A stretch of DNA of 34,282 nucleotides from JAWPMV01 sp038527215 (GTDB taxonomy: Bacteria > Bacteroidota > Bacteroidia > J057), in the NCBI GenBank assembly GCA_038527215.1, contig JBCBGC010000085.1:1-34282 (forward strand), given 5' to 3'. This document shows positions 1 through 7,501 of this stretch, one piece after another (position 1 is the stretch's first letter; the number at the start of each line of letters is the position of its first letter). Under the pieces are notes generated by a model. That model saw nothing but the letters and a program-made list of their open reading frames with translations. It was not told where the DNA came from and searched no databases. The position numbers were made by a program, and so were the translations under genes.

Positions 1-33
1 GATATGCCGGTGGCATTTTTTTCACACATAGTT

Positions 34-157
34 GTCACCCCGGAAGCATCCTGAGCTTCGCGAAGGAGGCTATCCGGGGTCTCCATGACCTTTTTGGCAA
101 ACACGGAGACCCCGGATAAGTCTTTTTCCCTTTGGTCAAAAGCCTTTCCGGGGTGAC
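34..157 (+). repeat. Dispersed 124-bp palindromic element, copy A1
   Basis: The element begins GTCACCCCGGAAGC and ends TTCCGGGGTGAC, so its termini are inverted. A second inverted pair (TCCGGGGTCTCC and GGAGACCCCGGA) encloses a loop of about 19 nt. Near-copies lie at 6149-6271, 6401-6522, 11837-12059 and 12120-12243. The flanks at 1-33 and 158-190 match the reverse complement of the 60-bp spacer between the last two copies, so this copy looks like one unit of a roughly 184-bp tandem arrangement cut by the window edge. There is no coding sequence in 1-302. It is a MITE- or REP-like intergenic element; what moves it is unknown. Confidence 0.85.
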
Positions 158-254
158 AACTTGTGTTGTGGGGGTTGGGTTTCGCATATGCCGATAGCGG
201 CTCCCAAATCGACCTGCCAGGCGCATTTGACCCCAGTCGGGAACCTCCCAAAAC

Positions 255-285
255 AAAAATCCCGGTCCCCAAAAAGGACCGGGAT
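255..285 (-). terminator. Intrinsic terminator of the 303-734 gene
   Basis: A perfect 10-bp stem (ATCCCGGTCC at 259-268, GGACCGGGAT at 276-285) has a 7-nt loop. Read on the minus strand it is followed by TTTTTGTTTT. It starts 17 bp past the stop codon of the minus-strand gene at 303-734, a classic rho-independent terminator. Confidence 0.85.
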
Positions 286-302
286 CGCTATCAAAAGAAA
301 AT

Positions 303-734
303 TTATCTTCTGGACCCACCCAGGAGTTGCCCCCAGGGGTCATTTGAGTTACTGCCGCTGCCCCACTGGTAGGCGACATATTCGGCATAGGTGTCGAAGG
401 TAGTGCCATCGGCAGCCATGAATTTGGCTACGGGGAAAAAGCGCAAAAATTCGCGGGTTTGCTTATCGAAAAATATCCGGCCTTTCGGAGGTAGTTTCCG
501 GCTGGAACTCTGACTGACGTCAGACATGAGGGCCAGGAGGGCGGCTTTTTCCTGGGCGTTGAGTTTCTTGATCGCCCCAGCCAGAATCTGACCGCGCTTA
601 GCAATGACGGTTTCATCGGGCTGGGATATTTCTGCTAATCCGTTGAAATGAGGATGGAAACCTACCAGGCTAAAACCAACCAGGAGGAGCAGCGAAAATA
701 AAAGATGGCGAAAGGATATGCTGGAGAGTTGCAT
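303..734 (-). CDS. Small secreted or membrane-anchored protein of unknown function
   Basis: A 143-residue protein if it starts at the ATG at 734, chosen because it is followed by a hydrophobic stretch (about residues 10-25, RHLLFSLLLLVGFSLVG) that looks like a signal peptide or single anchor. Upstream in-frame sequence reads into the promoter region. The rest is soluble-looking, with KKLNAQEKAALLALM and a C-terminal segment rich in Gly, Ser and Asn. No family is recognised. The gene is divergent from the Crp/Fnr regulator at 811 with only 76 bp between them, so that regulator may control it (inference). It ends at a strong intrinsic terminator. Confidence 0.6.
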   Translation of the reverse strand: MQLSSISFRHLLFSLLLLVGFSLVGFHPHFNGLAEISQPDETVIAKRGQILAGAIKKLNAQEKAALLALMSDVSQSSSRKLPPKGRIFFDKQTREFLRFFPVAKFMAADGTTFDTYAEYVAYQWGSGSNSNDPWGQLLGGSRR

Positions 735-810
735 AAGAAAATTAGTTAAAAGGTTTGTTTGTATGAAGTAGTTTCCTGGAAAGGGAAATGTGTAACTTGA
801 AGCTCCCAAA

Positions 811-1422
811 ATGGCTCCTTACCCTCGTCCTATGGCTGAATTATTACGGAAGAACCTCGCCCAATTTGTTGACCTTACGGAAGATGAGTTTGCCCACGTT
901 CTCAGCTATACAGAAGAAATCCACCTAGCCAAGCAGGGACACCTTCTTAGGCAAGGAGAAGTTTGTAGATATGCGTTCTTTTTTCTGGAAGGCTGTGCCC
1001 GCTATTATTACTTGCGCGAAGGAGAAGAGCAGGTAGGGCAGTTTTTCTTCGAGGGGGGCTGGGTCAGTGACCTCTACAGCTTTCTCACCGAACTCCCTTC
1101 GGGCATGAACATCGCCGCCATTGAGCCGTGCCGGGTGTTGGCTATCTCCAAAGAAAATCTCAACCGGATTTATGATGAAGTGCCGAAAATGGACCGTTTT
1201 GGTCGCAAACTGATGGAAAATACCTTGGTTCAGGTCCAGAAACGCTCCAACGCTTTTCTTACCCAAAGTCCCACTGAAAAATACCTGGAGATCCTGCAAA
1301 CCCGACCCAAAGTGGTCAGCCGGGTACCTCAATACCTGATTGCTTCTTATCTGGGCATCAAGCCGGAAAGTTTGAGTCGCATCCGCAAGCGGATGGCTGA
1401 GGAAGGCAAGGAAACTTCTTAA
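811..1422 (+). CDS. Crp/Fnr-family transcriptional regulator
   Basis: A 203-residue regulator. Residues about 15-120 form a cyclic-nucleotide-binding-like beta-barrel (LLRQGEVCRYAFFFLEGCAR is typical). The C-terminal part carries a Crp-type helix-turn-helix around residues 172-195 (QYLIASYLGIKPESLSRIRK). Such short Crp/Fnr proteins with a compact C-terminal HTH are very common in Bacteroidota; ligands are mostly unknown and the cAMP-binding residues are not obviously kept. No Cys cluster for an iron-sulphur centre is visible. The ATG at 811 is used; an in-frame ATG at 832 is also possible. It is divergent from the gene at 734 and followed by two outer-membrane protein genes, plausible targets. 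An imperfect palindrome TTTCCTGGAAA at 772-782 in the divergent promoter region is a possible operator (weak). Confidence 0.9.
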   Translation: MAPYPRPMAELLRKNLAQFVDLTEDEFAHVLSYTEEIHLAKQGHLLRQGEVCRYAFFFLEGCARYYYLREGEEQVGQFFFEGGWVSDLYSFLTELPSGMNIAAIEPCRVLAISKENLNRIYDEVPKMDRFGRKLMENTLVQVQKRSNAFLTQSPTEKYLEILQTRPKVVSRVPQYLIASYLGIKPESLSRIRKRMAEEGKETS

Positions 1423-1454
1423 CCGAGGTCAATGAACCGGCTTTTTTCGGCGGC

Positions 1455-1462
1455 TAGTTTTG
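1455..1462 (+). promoter_or_regulatory. Candidate Bacteroidota -7 promoter element
   Basis: TAGTTTTG matches the Bacteroidota sigma-70 -7 consensus TAnnTTTG exactly and lies about 20 bp upstream of the ATG at 1481. No good TTTG box is present 19 bp further upstream, so the call rests on the -7 element and position alone. Confidence 0.35.
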
Positions 1463-1480
1463 TGTCATCACTTAACAGAT

Positions 1481-2179
1481 ATGGTAATGATGACACGTCA
1501 AAAATCTTTTATGTTGCTGATTTTGAGTCTGGTACTTGGATTTCAGCTTCCCGCCCAAACCCAATTAAGCCTCACCCTGGGCCGCTCCCAGCAGGACAAT
1601 TTTCTCACGCACCTTAATGTGAGTCAGGTGGTGAACGATCGCCTCAGTCTGGGGTTCTCCGGACAGTTTGGCTCGCCTAACCTTCGCTTCATCGAAGCAA
1701 AACCGATCCAAGATGAAGGTTATGCTGTGAGCCTGGCCCTGCCTGGCAGCTTCAAGCTCACGGAAAGCGGCAAGACCCAGGTCTTCGCTTTTTTCCAACT
1801 TGGCTATCGCTGGCAGGGTATCTTCGATCCCGACGGCAATGATATGCGGGACTCCATCCTGAACAGCCAGGCCTTACTGGGAGAAATCGGACTCATGGTG
1901 GTCCGTGAACTCGGGCCTCGCCTCAACCTGCAAAGCGGCATTTCCTTCCCCATTGCTTATGAGCTACAACCCACCCGGCTTTTTGAAAACATGACCACCC
2001 TGATCCATGCGGGCCTATTCTATGAACTGGAATCGTCGGCTCTGTTGTACTTGCGTGGCACCATGGGGCCTTCCTTTGGGGCCAGTGGGGACTCTCAGAA
2101 ATTCCTCTGGAGTGTGCAAGCCGGTATGGCTTTCTCCCTGTCTGGTTCCGTTCAATCCTTCACCTTTCCCACCCTTTAA
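1481..2179 (+). CDS. Secreted beta-barrel-like outer-membrane protein, function unknown
   Basis: About 232 residues from the ATG at 1481; ATGs at 1487 and 1490 are equally possible because all give the same signal peptide. The N-terminus has Arg/Lys, then a hydrophobic run (FMLLILSLVLGFQ) and a likely signal peptidase I site after LPAQ. The remainder alternates polar and aromatic residues in short strands (RLSLGFSGQFGS, FAFFQLGYRWQG, LLYLRGTMGPSFG), as expected for an eight- to ten-stranded barrel. No named family is recognised. It lies 11 bp upstream of another barrel-like protein gene, so the two are probably co-transcribed. A role in transport or surface architecture would be guesswork. 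Confidence 0.7.
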   Translation: MVMMTRQKSFMLLILSLVLGFQLPAQTQLSLTLGRSQQDNFLTHLNVSQVVNDRLSLGFSGQFGSPNLRFIEAKPIQDEGYAVSLALPGSFKLTESGKTQVFAFFQLGYRWQGIFDPDGNDMRDSILNSQALLGEIGLMVVRELGPRLNLQSGISFPIAYELQPTRLFENMTTLIHAGLFYELESSALLYLRGTMGPSFGASGDSQKFLWSVQAGMAFSLSGSVQSFTFPTL

Positions 2180-2190
2180 ACTTAGCTATC

Positions 2191-2850
2191 ATGAAAAATT
2201 TGCTCATATCCCTCCTTGCATTGACTTTTTGCGCCCTCGCTGCTCAGGCCCAGGCTCCCAAAGTAGGCTGGTTTATCGCCCCGGAAGTGGGGGGGATGTT
2301 TCACGAAGATCATGTGGGCCGCGTTGTCGGTACCAGTTTTGGGCTGACCTTTTTCCAAAACCGGCTCAAAGTGGGGGTACTCGGCTATGGTCGCTCAGGC
2401 CCGATTAATCCCCGAGAATTTCAGGTTGAAGCTGCCAACGGGCAAACCTATCGCGGTAGCTCTACCCTGACCTTGCGGGCCGACCATGGCATCATTGGCT
2501 TGCTCGTGGCCCCTACCTTTAAGGTCGGCAAAGTAGCTCTGGACATTCCCCTGGTGATCGGCAATATGGGCGCCGGCTTTTATTTCGAAGGAGAAGACCG
2601 CAATACCCCGGATGGGCAGCGCGTCAGTGTGTGGGAGGACCGGATGATGGATGGTAGGGATGCAGGATTCAGTATCCTGTATGAAGGAGGCCTCAGGGCT
2701 TTCTGGCCGGTGAAAGCAGAAGACATTGCCCTGGGAGCAGGCTTGCATTATAGTCTGACGCCTGGTTGGTCTACCTACTACGATCCCGAAGGCGGTTTTT
2801 ATAACCAGCGGCTGCGGTTTTCTTTGGTGGTGCAGTTCCAGTCCAGATAA
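2191..2850 (+). CDS. Secreted beta-barrel-like outer-membrane protein, function unknown
   Basis: 219 residues with a clear signal peptide (MKNLLISLLALTFCALAAQA, cleavage near AQA-QA). The mature part is rich in Gly and aromatic residues with alternating patterns (WFIAPEVGGMF, RLKVGVLGYGRSG, DIALGAGLHYSLTPGWSTYY). It ends in RLRFSLVVQFQSR, resembling the terminal beta-strand of outer-membrane barrels. It follows the previous barrel gene after 11 bp, suggesting one transcription unit with it and possibly with the Crp/Fnr gene. No known family is recognised. The stop codon is directly followed by an A-rich run and a long hairpin at 2858-2944. Confidence 0.72.
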   Translation: MKNLLISLLALTFCALAAQAQAPKVGWFIAPEVGGMFHEDHVGRVVGTSFGLTFFQNRLKVGVLGYGRSGPINPREFQVEAANGQTYRGSSTLTLRADHGIIGLLVAPTFKVGKVALDIPLVIGNMGAGFYFEGEDRNTPDGQRVSVWEDRMMDGRDAGFSILYEGGLRAFWPVKAEDIALGAGLHYSLTPGWSTYYDPEGGFYNQRLRFSLVVQFQSR

Positions 2851-2857
2851 AAAAAGA

Positions 2858-2944
2858 GAGAAGGATAACCGGGCCCGGTCAGGTGAAATCATTCAACCAT
2901 GAACGGCAGCTAAAGCCCGCTGACCAAGGCCCGGAATCCTTCTC
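2858..2944 (+). ncRNA. Candidate structured small RNA (possibly small SRP RNA-like) or complex terminator
   Basis: Three consecutive complementary blocks build one long irregular hairpin: GAGAAGGAT 2858-2866 with ATCCTTCTC 2936-2944, CCGGGCC 2869-2875 with GGCCCGG 2928-2934, and GGTCAG 2877-2882 with CTGACC 2920-2925. Only small bulges separate them, and the apical region is 37 nt. Length and the apical words TCAGGT and GGCAGC recall the small bacterial SRP (4.5S) RNA, but the apical loop does not match it exactly. On the minus strand the stem is followed by a T-run, so a terminator is the alternative. The rest of the 2851-3225 gap has no gene. A second block GGTCAGCC followed by TTTTTT (3045-3057) could compete for CTGACC. 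Confidence 0.4.
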
Positions 2945-3167
2945 TTCCTCTCGTTAAGCTGCTGCCTAACAAATTCCCTGGCCGGTATGGCGAATCGACC
3001 CAGGGTTCGGGCGAAAGTTCTCAGGATGAACACACGATGAAAGGTCAGCCTTTTTTCTCTTTCCCAGGAAATTTTTCGATGAGGGTAAACAAGGGCCCGT
3101 TCAGTGGATGAAAAAGCCAGATGAATGGTTCCGGGCTGACACAGCCTGGAAAAATCCAGCTCCTAAC

Positions 3168-3202
3168 AAAAATCCCTCTCCGGCTTGTGCCACGAGAGGG
3201 AT
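3168..3202 (-). terminator. Intrinsic terminator of the TonB-dependent receptor gene
   Basis: A 9-bp stem (ATCCCTCTC 3172-3180, GAGAGGGAT 3194-3202) with a 13-nt loop is followed on the minus strand by TTTTTG. It lies 24 bp past the stop of the receptor gene at 3226. Confidence 0.8.
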
Positions 3203-3225
3203 CAGGTTTAGGATATATTTTTTGC

Positions 3226-5649
3226 CTAGAATTCTACCACCAGACCCAACGTGGGCAAAGGTGTTCCCGTAGCCGGGGCCAGGGATTTTAGGGCATAGCG
3301 TTGTTCGGATAAAGGGGCAGTGGGATTGACCACTACTCCGCCGCCAATGGGGCGGTTGTCTGCGTCAAGTGGGCGGTCCAGGATCAGGGTAGGATCGTTG
3401 ACCACATTGCCGGTAACGTTCTGCACGTCTATGTAGAGGTTGAGGCTCCAGCGCTGGAAAAACCATTTTTTGTCTATCCGGATATCGAGGGCATTGACGG
3501 CATCTCCGCGCAGGGTATTGAGTTGGTTGAAATCCCGGGTGGCGGTACCCCGCACATCCCAGTTCAGGACCAGATCAGAATCCGCACTGAATGGCGTGAG
3601 CGGTAAGCCAGACTGATAGCGCCAGGCCAGCCCAATTTCTACATCTTTCAAAAAGCCTTTTTCGAATTTTTTGCCGATGGTGAAATTGGCGATATGGCGG
3701 GCATCCCAGGAAGAAGGCACGAGTTCGCCGTTTTTGTCCTCAAACTCCGACCAGCCCAGGGTATAACTGGCAATCCCATAGAAGCCCCGGTATAGGCGTT
3801 GCTGGAACAAAAACTCCAATCCGTAGGAACGTCCTCCAGCGGTAGAGACAGCGGGTTCGTTGCCAATAATCCCAAAGTCAGCTCCTAGATTAGCCAGGGT
3901 CAGGCTGTCGCGTAGCAGGAAGGGATAGTTTTCGTAGGCTTTGTAATAGCCTTCCACGGTGATTTTAGAGAGAGAAGCGGTATTCCATTCCAGCCCGGCT
4001 ACCAGCTGGTTGTTGGCGATATAGGTCAGGCCATTGTCGCGATTGACCAGGCGACCGTCTTCCTCATAGCCCATCAGGGTGTAGGCGGGTAATTGAAAAT
4101 AGCGACCTACATTGAAGTTTAGGATGAATTTTTCGGTGAGGGCAAAAGCCGCAGAAACGCGCGGGCTAAACTGGTCCAGGGGATTTTGCATTTCCTCGCT
4201 ATAGTCATTACCGTCTATGCGAACCCCGGCAGAAAGGATGAGGCGATTGTCCAGGTATTTTTTACTGGCCTGGGCGAAAAAGCCGTACTTCTGCATATTG
4301 AAAGCCGACTCAAAATCTACCGTTAGCGGTCCTTGCGGGGTGAAAATTCGGTTAAAGGTGCTGTTGTTGTATTTGGCATATTCGTAGTTCACCCCGTAGT
4401 TGATGCGAAAACCTTTTTCCAAAAAGGTATGTTCAATCCGCCCTTTGTTCTCAATTTCCTGCGAACGGTAATCCAGGATAAGGTTGTCCTCTGAACTGTC
4501 GTCATTGTCCTGGTATTTGAAGGATCGATTGTTGAGCATGTTGCGGCTGGCCACGACGGTGAGAAAGCCTTTGCGGAGAAAATGTTTGTAGACCAGGCCG
4601 TTGGTGTAGTTCCATTGCGGGCTGATGGGCAGAGACGCCAGCAAAAACTGCTGCTCCTCGGTATCGTTGGATTCCAGGTTGAGCTGGAACTGGTCGATGG
4701 CGCCCAGGCCGATGAAACTCAACTGGCTTTTTTCACTCAGTTTGGTTTTGACTTTGACCTGGAAATCGTTGTATGTCGGTAAAATGGGCAGCTCCAGTAG
4801 TTGGAACAAAAAGCCCAGATAGGACTGTCGGGCGGAAGCGATAAAGGTGGTATTCTCGCCAATCGGTCCTTCCAGGGTTACGTTCAAGTCGGAGGAACCA
4901 ATGGTAAAGGAGCCCCCAAGGCGATCGTCCCGGCCTTCCTTCAGTTTGAAGCCAAAGACCGAACTGAGCGTGTTGCCTCGGTTGGCGGGAAAAGCGCCTG
5001 AGAGAAAATCTACCTCCTTGATAAAATTCACATTGATCATGCCGACAGGCCCACCCGAAGAACCCTGGGTCGCAAAGTGGTTGATGTTGGGCACTTCTAC
5101 CTCGTCCAGGTAAAAGCGGTTTTCGTTAGGCGCGCCCCCCCGAATAATGAGGTCATTGCGAAAACTGGAAGAAGAGGTTACGCCTGGCAGGGTTTGCACC
5201 ACCAGCGAAATATCGCGGTTACCACCGGGATTTCGCATGATCTCCGCCGCGCCGATCGAGCGTAGCGAGACGGGACTTTCTTCGGTTTTGGCAAAAGGGC
5301 TGGCCTGAATGGTAACGGTTTCGGCACTCAGTTCCGCTATTGCTAATTGGAAATCCAGCAGCACCGGTTTATTGTTGGTAACCTGGATTTCATACTCGGT
5401 GCGGGTTTGGTATCCTAAAAAACTCACCTCAATGGTGTAGAGATCAGGCTTGAGGTTGGTGAGGGCGTAATCCCCGTTTTCGTCGGTGTTCGTACCCAGA
5501 GGGGTACCTTTGAGCAGGACCTTGGCAAAGCCAATGCCTTGGTTATTGAGTTGGTCGGTCACGCGTCCTTTAATGACGCCGGTCTGGGCCCAAACACTGA
5601 CTGGAATAAGCAGGCAGGCCATCAGAAACCATGAGAATATAGATTTCAT
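3226..5649 (-). CDS. TonB-dependent receptor with N-terminal CarboxypepD_reg-like domain
   Basis: An outer-membrane active transporter, energised by TonB, of 807 residues. The ATG at 5649 is chosen because it starts a clean signal peptide (MKSIFSWFLMACLLIPVSVW, cleavage after AQ). Residues about 22-110 form a CarboxypepD_reg-like beta-sandwich (GVIKGRVTDQ, then GTNTDENGDYALTNLKPDLY). A plug domain follows (DISLVVQTLPGVTSSSSFRN, then IIRGGAPNENRFYLDEVEVP), and then a long barrel. No SusD-like lipoprotein gene is adjacent, so a SusCD polysaccharide locus is not supported; the substrate is unknown. The barrel is complete to a terminal aromatic strand (LPTLGLVVEF). It is transcribed alone and ends at a strong terminator. 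Confidence 0.93.
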   Translation of the reverse strand: MKSIFSWFLMACLLIPVSVWAQTGVIKGRVTDQLNNQGIGFAKVLLKGTPLGTNTDENGDYALTNLKPDLYTIEVSFLGYQTRTEYEIQVTNNKPVLLDFQLAIAELSAETVTIQASPFAKTEESPVSLRSIGAAEIMRNPGGNRDISLVVQTLPGVTSSSSFRNDLIIRGGAPNENRFYLDEVEVPNINHFATQGSSGGPVGMINVNFIKEVDFLSGAFPANRGNTLSSVFGFKLKEGRDDRLGGSFTIGSSDLNVTLEGPIGENTTFIASARQSYLGFLFQLLELPILPTYNDFQVKVKTKLSEKSQLSFIGLGAIDQFQLNLESNDTEEQQFLLASLPISPQWNYTNGLVYKHFLRKGFLTVVASRNMLNNRSFKYQDNDDSSEDNLILDYRSQEIENKGRIEHTFLEKGFRINYGVNYEYAKYNNSTFNRIFTPQGPLTVDFESAFNMQKYGFFAQASKKYLDNRLILSAGVRIDGNDYSEEMQNPLDQFSPRVSAAFALTEKFILNFNVGRYFQLPAYTLMGYEEDGRLVNRDNGLTYIANNQLVAGLEWNTASLSKITVEGYYKAYENYPFLLRDSLTLANLGADFGIIGNEPAVSTAGGRSYGLEFLFQQRLYRGFYGIASYTLGWSEFEDKNGELVPSSWDARHIANFTIGKKFEKGFLKDVEIGLAWRYQSGLPLTPFSADSDLVLNWDVRGTATRDFNQLNTLRGDAVNALDIRIDKKWFFQRWSLNLYIDVQNVTGNVVNDPTLILDRPLDADNRPIGGGVVVNPTAPLSEQRYALKSLAPATGTPLPTLGLVVEF

Positions 5650-5811
5650 GTGCATGTTGGTGATAGATGACTTGCAGGTTGAAGGGGAGCTCACTGGGAA
5701 CGCCCATATAGAACTCACAACTTAAAATTAGAGCCTGTGTTTAAACTTTGACCCGCTTAATCTGTGAGCTGAGTAAAAAGCCCGATGAACGAGCAGGGGG
5801 CTGGATGGAGT

Positions 5812-5913
5812 GTGAGAGGTGAGAGCGTCCCGCTGGGGCGGGACTGTGAGAAGTGAGATCGTCCCGATAAATCGGGACTGTGAGAGGTGAGATCATCCTG
5901 TGGGATTTTGAGA
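5812..5913 (+). repeat. Three 34-bp tandem repeats with internal inverted repeats
   Basis: The units are 5812-5845, 5846-5879 and 5880-5913, each beginning GTGAGARGTGAGA. The first two carry a small stem (GTCCCG and CGGGAC) around a short loop; the third is degenerate in that part. They lie between the TonB-receptor start and the mosaic repeats in a non-coding region. Confidence 0.75.
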
Positions 5914-5960
5914 GGGGAGAGGAGGAATATCGGTGCTTGTGCCTGCTGCGGTTTGTTGTG

Positions 5961-6271
5961 AACATCCCCGCTCGCGCTAGCCGCGGCCTATCAAGAACAT
6001 CCCCGCTCGCACCTGCCGCAGCCCCTTCAAAAGGGGCTTTCCCACCTGGCCTGCGTTCGGAAAGCGGATTCTGCCAGGTTTCTCCCGGAGTACCGGGATC
6101 TTCGACTTCGAAGGGGCTTTCACACATTTCAACCATCTAGCAAAAGATGTCACCCCGGAAGCATCCTGAGCATGGCGAAGGAGGCTATCCGGGGTCTCCA
6201 AGATTTTTTTTGCAAACACGGAGACCCCGGATAGCCCACCTCCCTATGGTCGGTCGGTCTTCCGGGGTGAC
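5961..6271 (+). repeat. Mosaic intergenic repeat: two B modules, C module and palindrome A2
   Basis: Module B (AACATCCCCGCTCGC, then CCGC) occurs at 5961-5986 and 5996-6022. Module C (around ACCGGGATCTTCGACTTCGA and CAACCATCTAGCAAAAGAT) covers about 6089-6148. The 124-bp-type palindrome A2 is at 6149-6271. The same B-C-A order recurs at 6305-6522, and in reverse as A-C-B at 12120-12340. Short open frames here are translations of the repeats, not genes. Confidence 0.85.
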
Positions 6272-6304
6272 ATATTTGTTTATGGAGACCCATGCGATGG
6301 CTGG

Positions 6305-6522
6305 AACATCCCCGCTCGCGCGGGCCGCAGCTTCTCATGGAATACCGGGATCTGCGACTTCAAAGGGGTTTTTCTCCAGTTCAACCATCTAGCAAAAGAT
6401 GTCACCCCGGAAGCCTCCTGAGCATGGCGAAGGAGGCTATCCGGGGTCTCCATGATTGCATAAAGGTCACGGAGACCCCGGATAGCCCACCTCCCTCTGG
6501 TCGGTCGTACTTCCGGGGTGAC
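6305..6522 (+). repeat. Mosaic intergenic repeat, second B-C-A unit with palindrome A3
   Basis: B lies at 6305-6331, C at about 6340-6400 and A3 at 6401-6522. It begins 33 bp after the preceding unit, so the two form a direct duplication of the composite. The A3 arms match A2 closely, but its central loop has a different sequence (TGATTGCATAAAGGTCA instead of the usual loop). Confidence 0.85.
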
Positions 6523-6536
6523 ATACATGTTGGTAA

Positions 6537-6556
6537 AGCCGCCACGCGTGGCGGCT
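6537..6556. repeat. Perfect 20-bp palindrome
   Basis: The sequence AGCCGCCACGCGTGGCGGCT equals its own reverse complement. It lies 15 bp after the last mosaic unit. The remainder of 6557-6739 shows nothing recognisable apart from a short AGGGGA-TAT-TCCCCT hairpin near 6717-6732. Confidence 0.7.
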
Positions 6557-6739
6557 CCTAAAGCTTCAGCGGGGCTTTCGCACGGGCCTGCCTTCGATAT
6601 ATGACTCCCGCCTTTGAAGGGGCCGATAGGCGGAAGGGGATGTTATCGACCTGCTTACATAACTCTAGGGCGCACCACAGGCCTGGCGCCTCTACCGCTA
6701 TGCGCCTTGGCGCGCAAGGGGATATTCCCCTCGCACCAC

Positions 6740-7501
6740 TTACCGCCCGTTCAACCAATTCTTAAAATCCGTCCTACGCAGGCGGCTGACGATAAACTCA
6801 TGGTCGCTGAGGGGAGCTTTGAGGTCGAGCTTGAAGCGGTGGTTGAAATATTCGTGGATGGTTTGGATGGCGTCGAGCTGCACAATCTGCTTGCGGTTGA
6901 TGCGAAAGAAGGCGGCGGGGTCCAGTTCTTTTTCCAGGCTGTCCAGGGTATCGTTGAGCAGGTGGCGGCGGTTTTCCAGGGTTCTGACAAAACTCACCCC
7001 GTCTTCGGAATAGAAATAGGCGATTTCCGGGGCTTTGATGAAGTGGTATTTTTCGCCGGAGCTGACCAGGAAGCGTTTGCGGAGGCGGGGTTTTTGTTGG
7101 GCCAGGAGGGCCTGCATCTGCTCCAGGGCCGGCGCGGCAAAGGTCTCCTTCAGGTGTTGGTATTTGTCCAGGGCCTGTTGCAGCCGCTCCTCGGAAATGG
7201 GTTTGAGCAGGTAGTCGAGGCTGTTGAGGGTAAAGGCCTTGATGGCGTACTGGTCGTAGGCGGTGGTAAAAATGACCGGGCAGCGCAGGCTTACATGCTT
7301 GAAGATTTCGAAACTCTGTCCGTCGGTCAGCTCAATGTCCAGGAAGACCAAATCCGGCTCGGGATGGGCCTTGAACCAATTGATGCTGTCTACGATGGTG
7401 CGCAGGTGGCCGATCACCCGGGCCTGGGGCGCCTGCATGGCCAGGCGTTTTTGGAGGATTTCGAAAGCGTTCAGCTCGTCTTCTATGATGAGGATGTCCA
7501 T
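6740..7501 (-). CDS. LytTR-family response regulator
   Basis: 253-residue response regulator of the LytR/AlgR type. The receiver domain (about 1-115) has the acidic pair at the start (IIEDE), phospho-acceptor Asp55 in LVFLDIEL, Thr in IFTTAY and the conserved Lys100 in YLLKPIS. The C-terminal LytTR DNA-binding domain (about 148-250) has FYSEDGVSFVRT and FFRINRKQIVQLDAI. It is the last gene of a four-gene operon and abuts the kinase gene with no spacer (kinase stop at 7502, this start at 7501), so the two are almost certainly cognate. LytTR proteins bind paired repeats; targets are not identifiable here. Confidence 0.95.
   Translation of the reverse strand: MDILIIEDELNAFEILQKRLAMQAPQARVIGHLRTIVDSINWFKAHPEPDLVFLDIELTDGQSFEIFKHVSLRCPVIFTTAYDQYAIKAFTLNSLDYLLKPISEERLQQALDKYQHLKETFAAPALEQMQALLAQQKPRLRKRFLVSSGEKYHFIKAPEIAYFYSEDGVSFVRTLENRRHLLNDTLDSLEKELDPAAFFRINRKQIVQLDAIQTIHEYFNHRFKLDLKAPLSDHEFIVSRLRRTDFKNWLNGR

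Noticed and set aside
34..157. Integron attC site
   Set aside because: The palindrome lacks attC-type R and L box features and no integrase or cassette order is present.
3226..5649. SusC of a polysaccharide utilisation locus
   Set aside because: No SusD-like gene, glycoside hydrolase or anti-sigma system is adjacent.
5741..6136. Possible 131-residue protein on the minus strand
   Set aside because: It is translation of mosaic repeat modules that recur at 6280-6528 and 12265-12453; no domain or signal.
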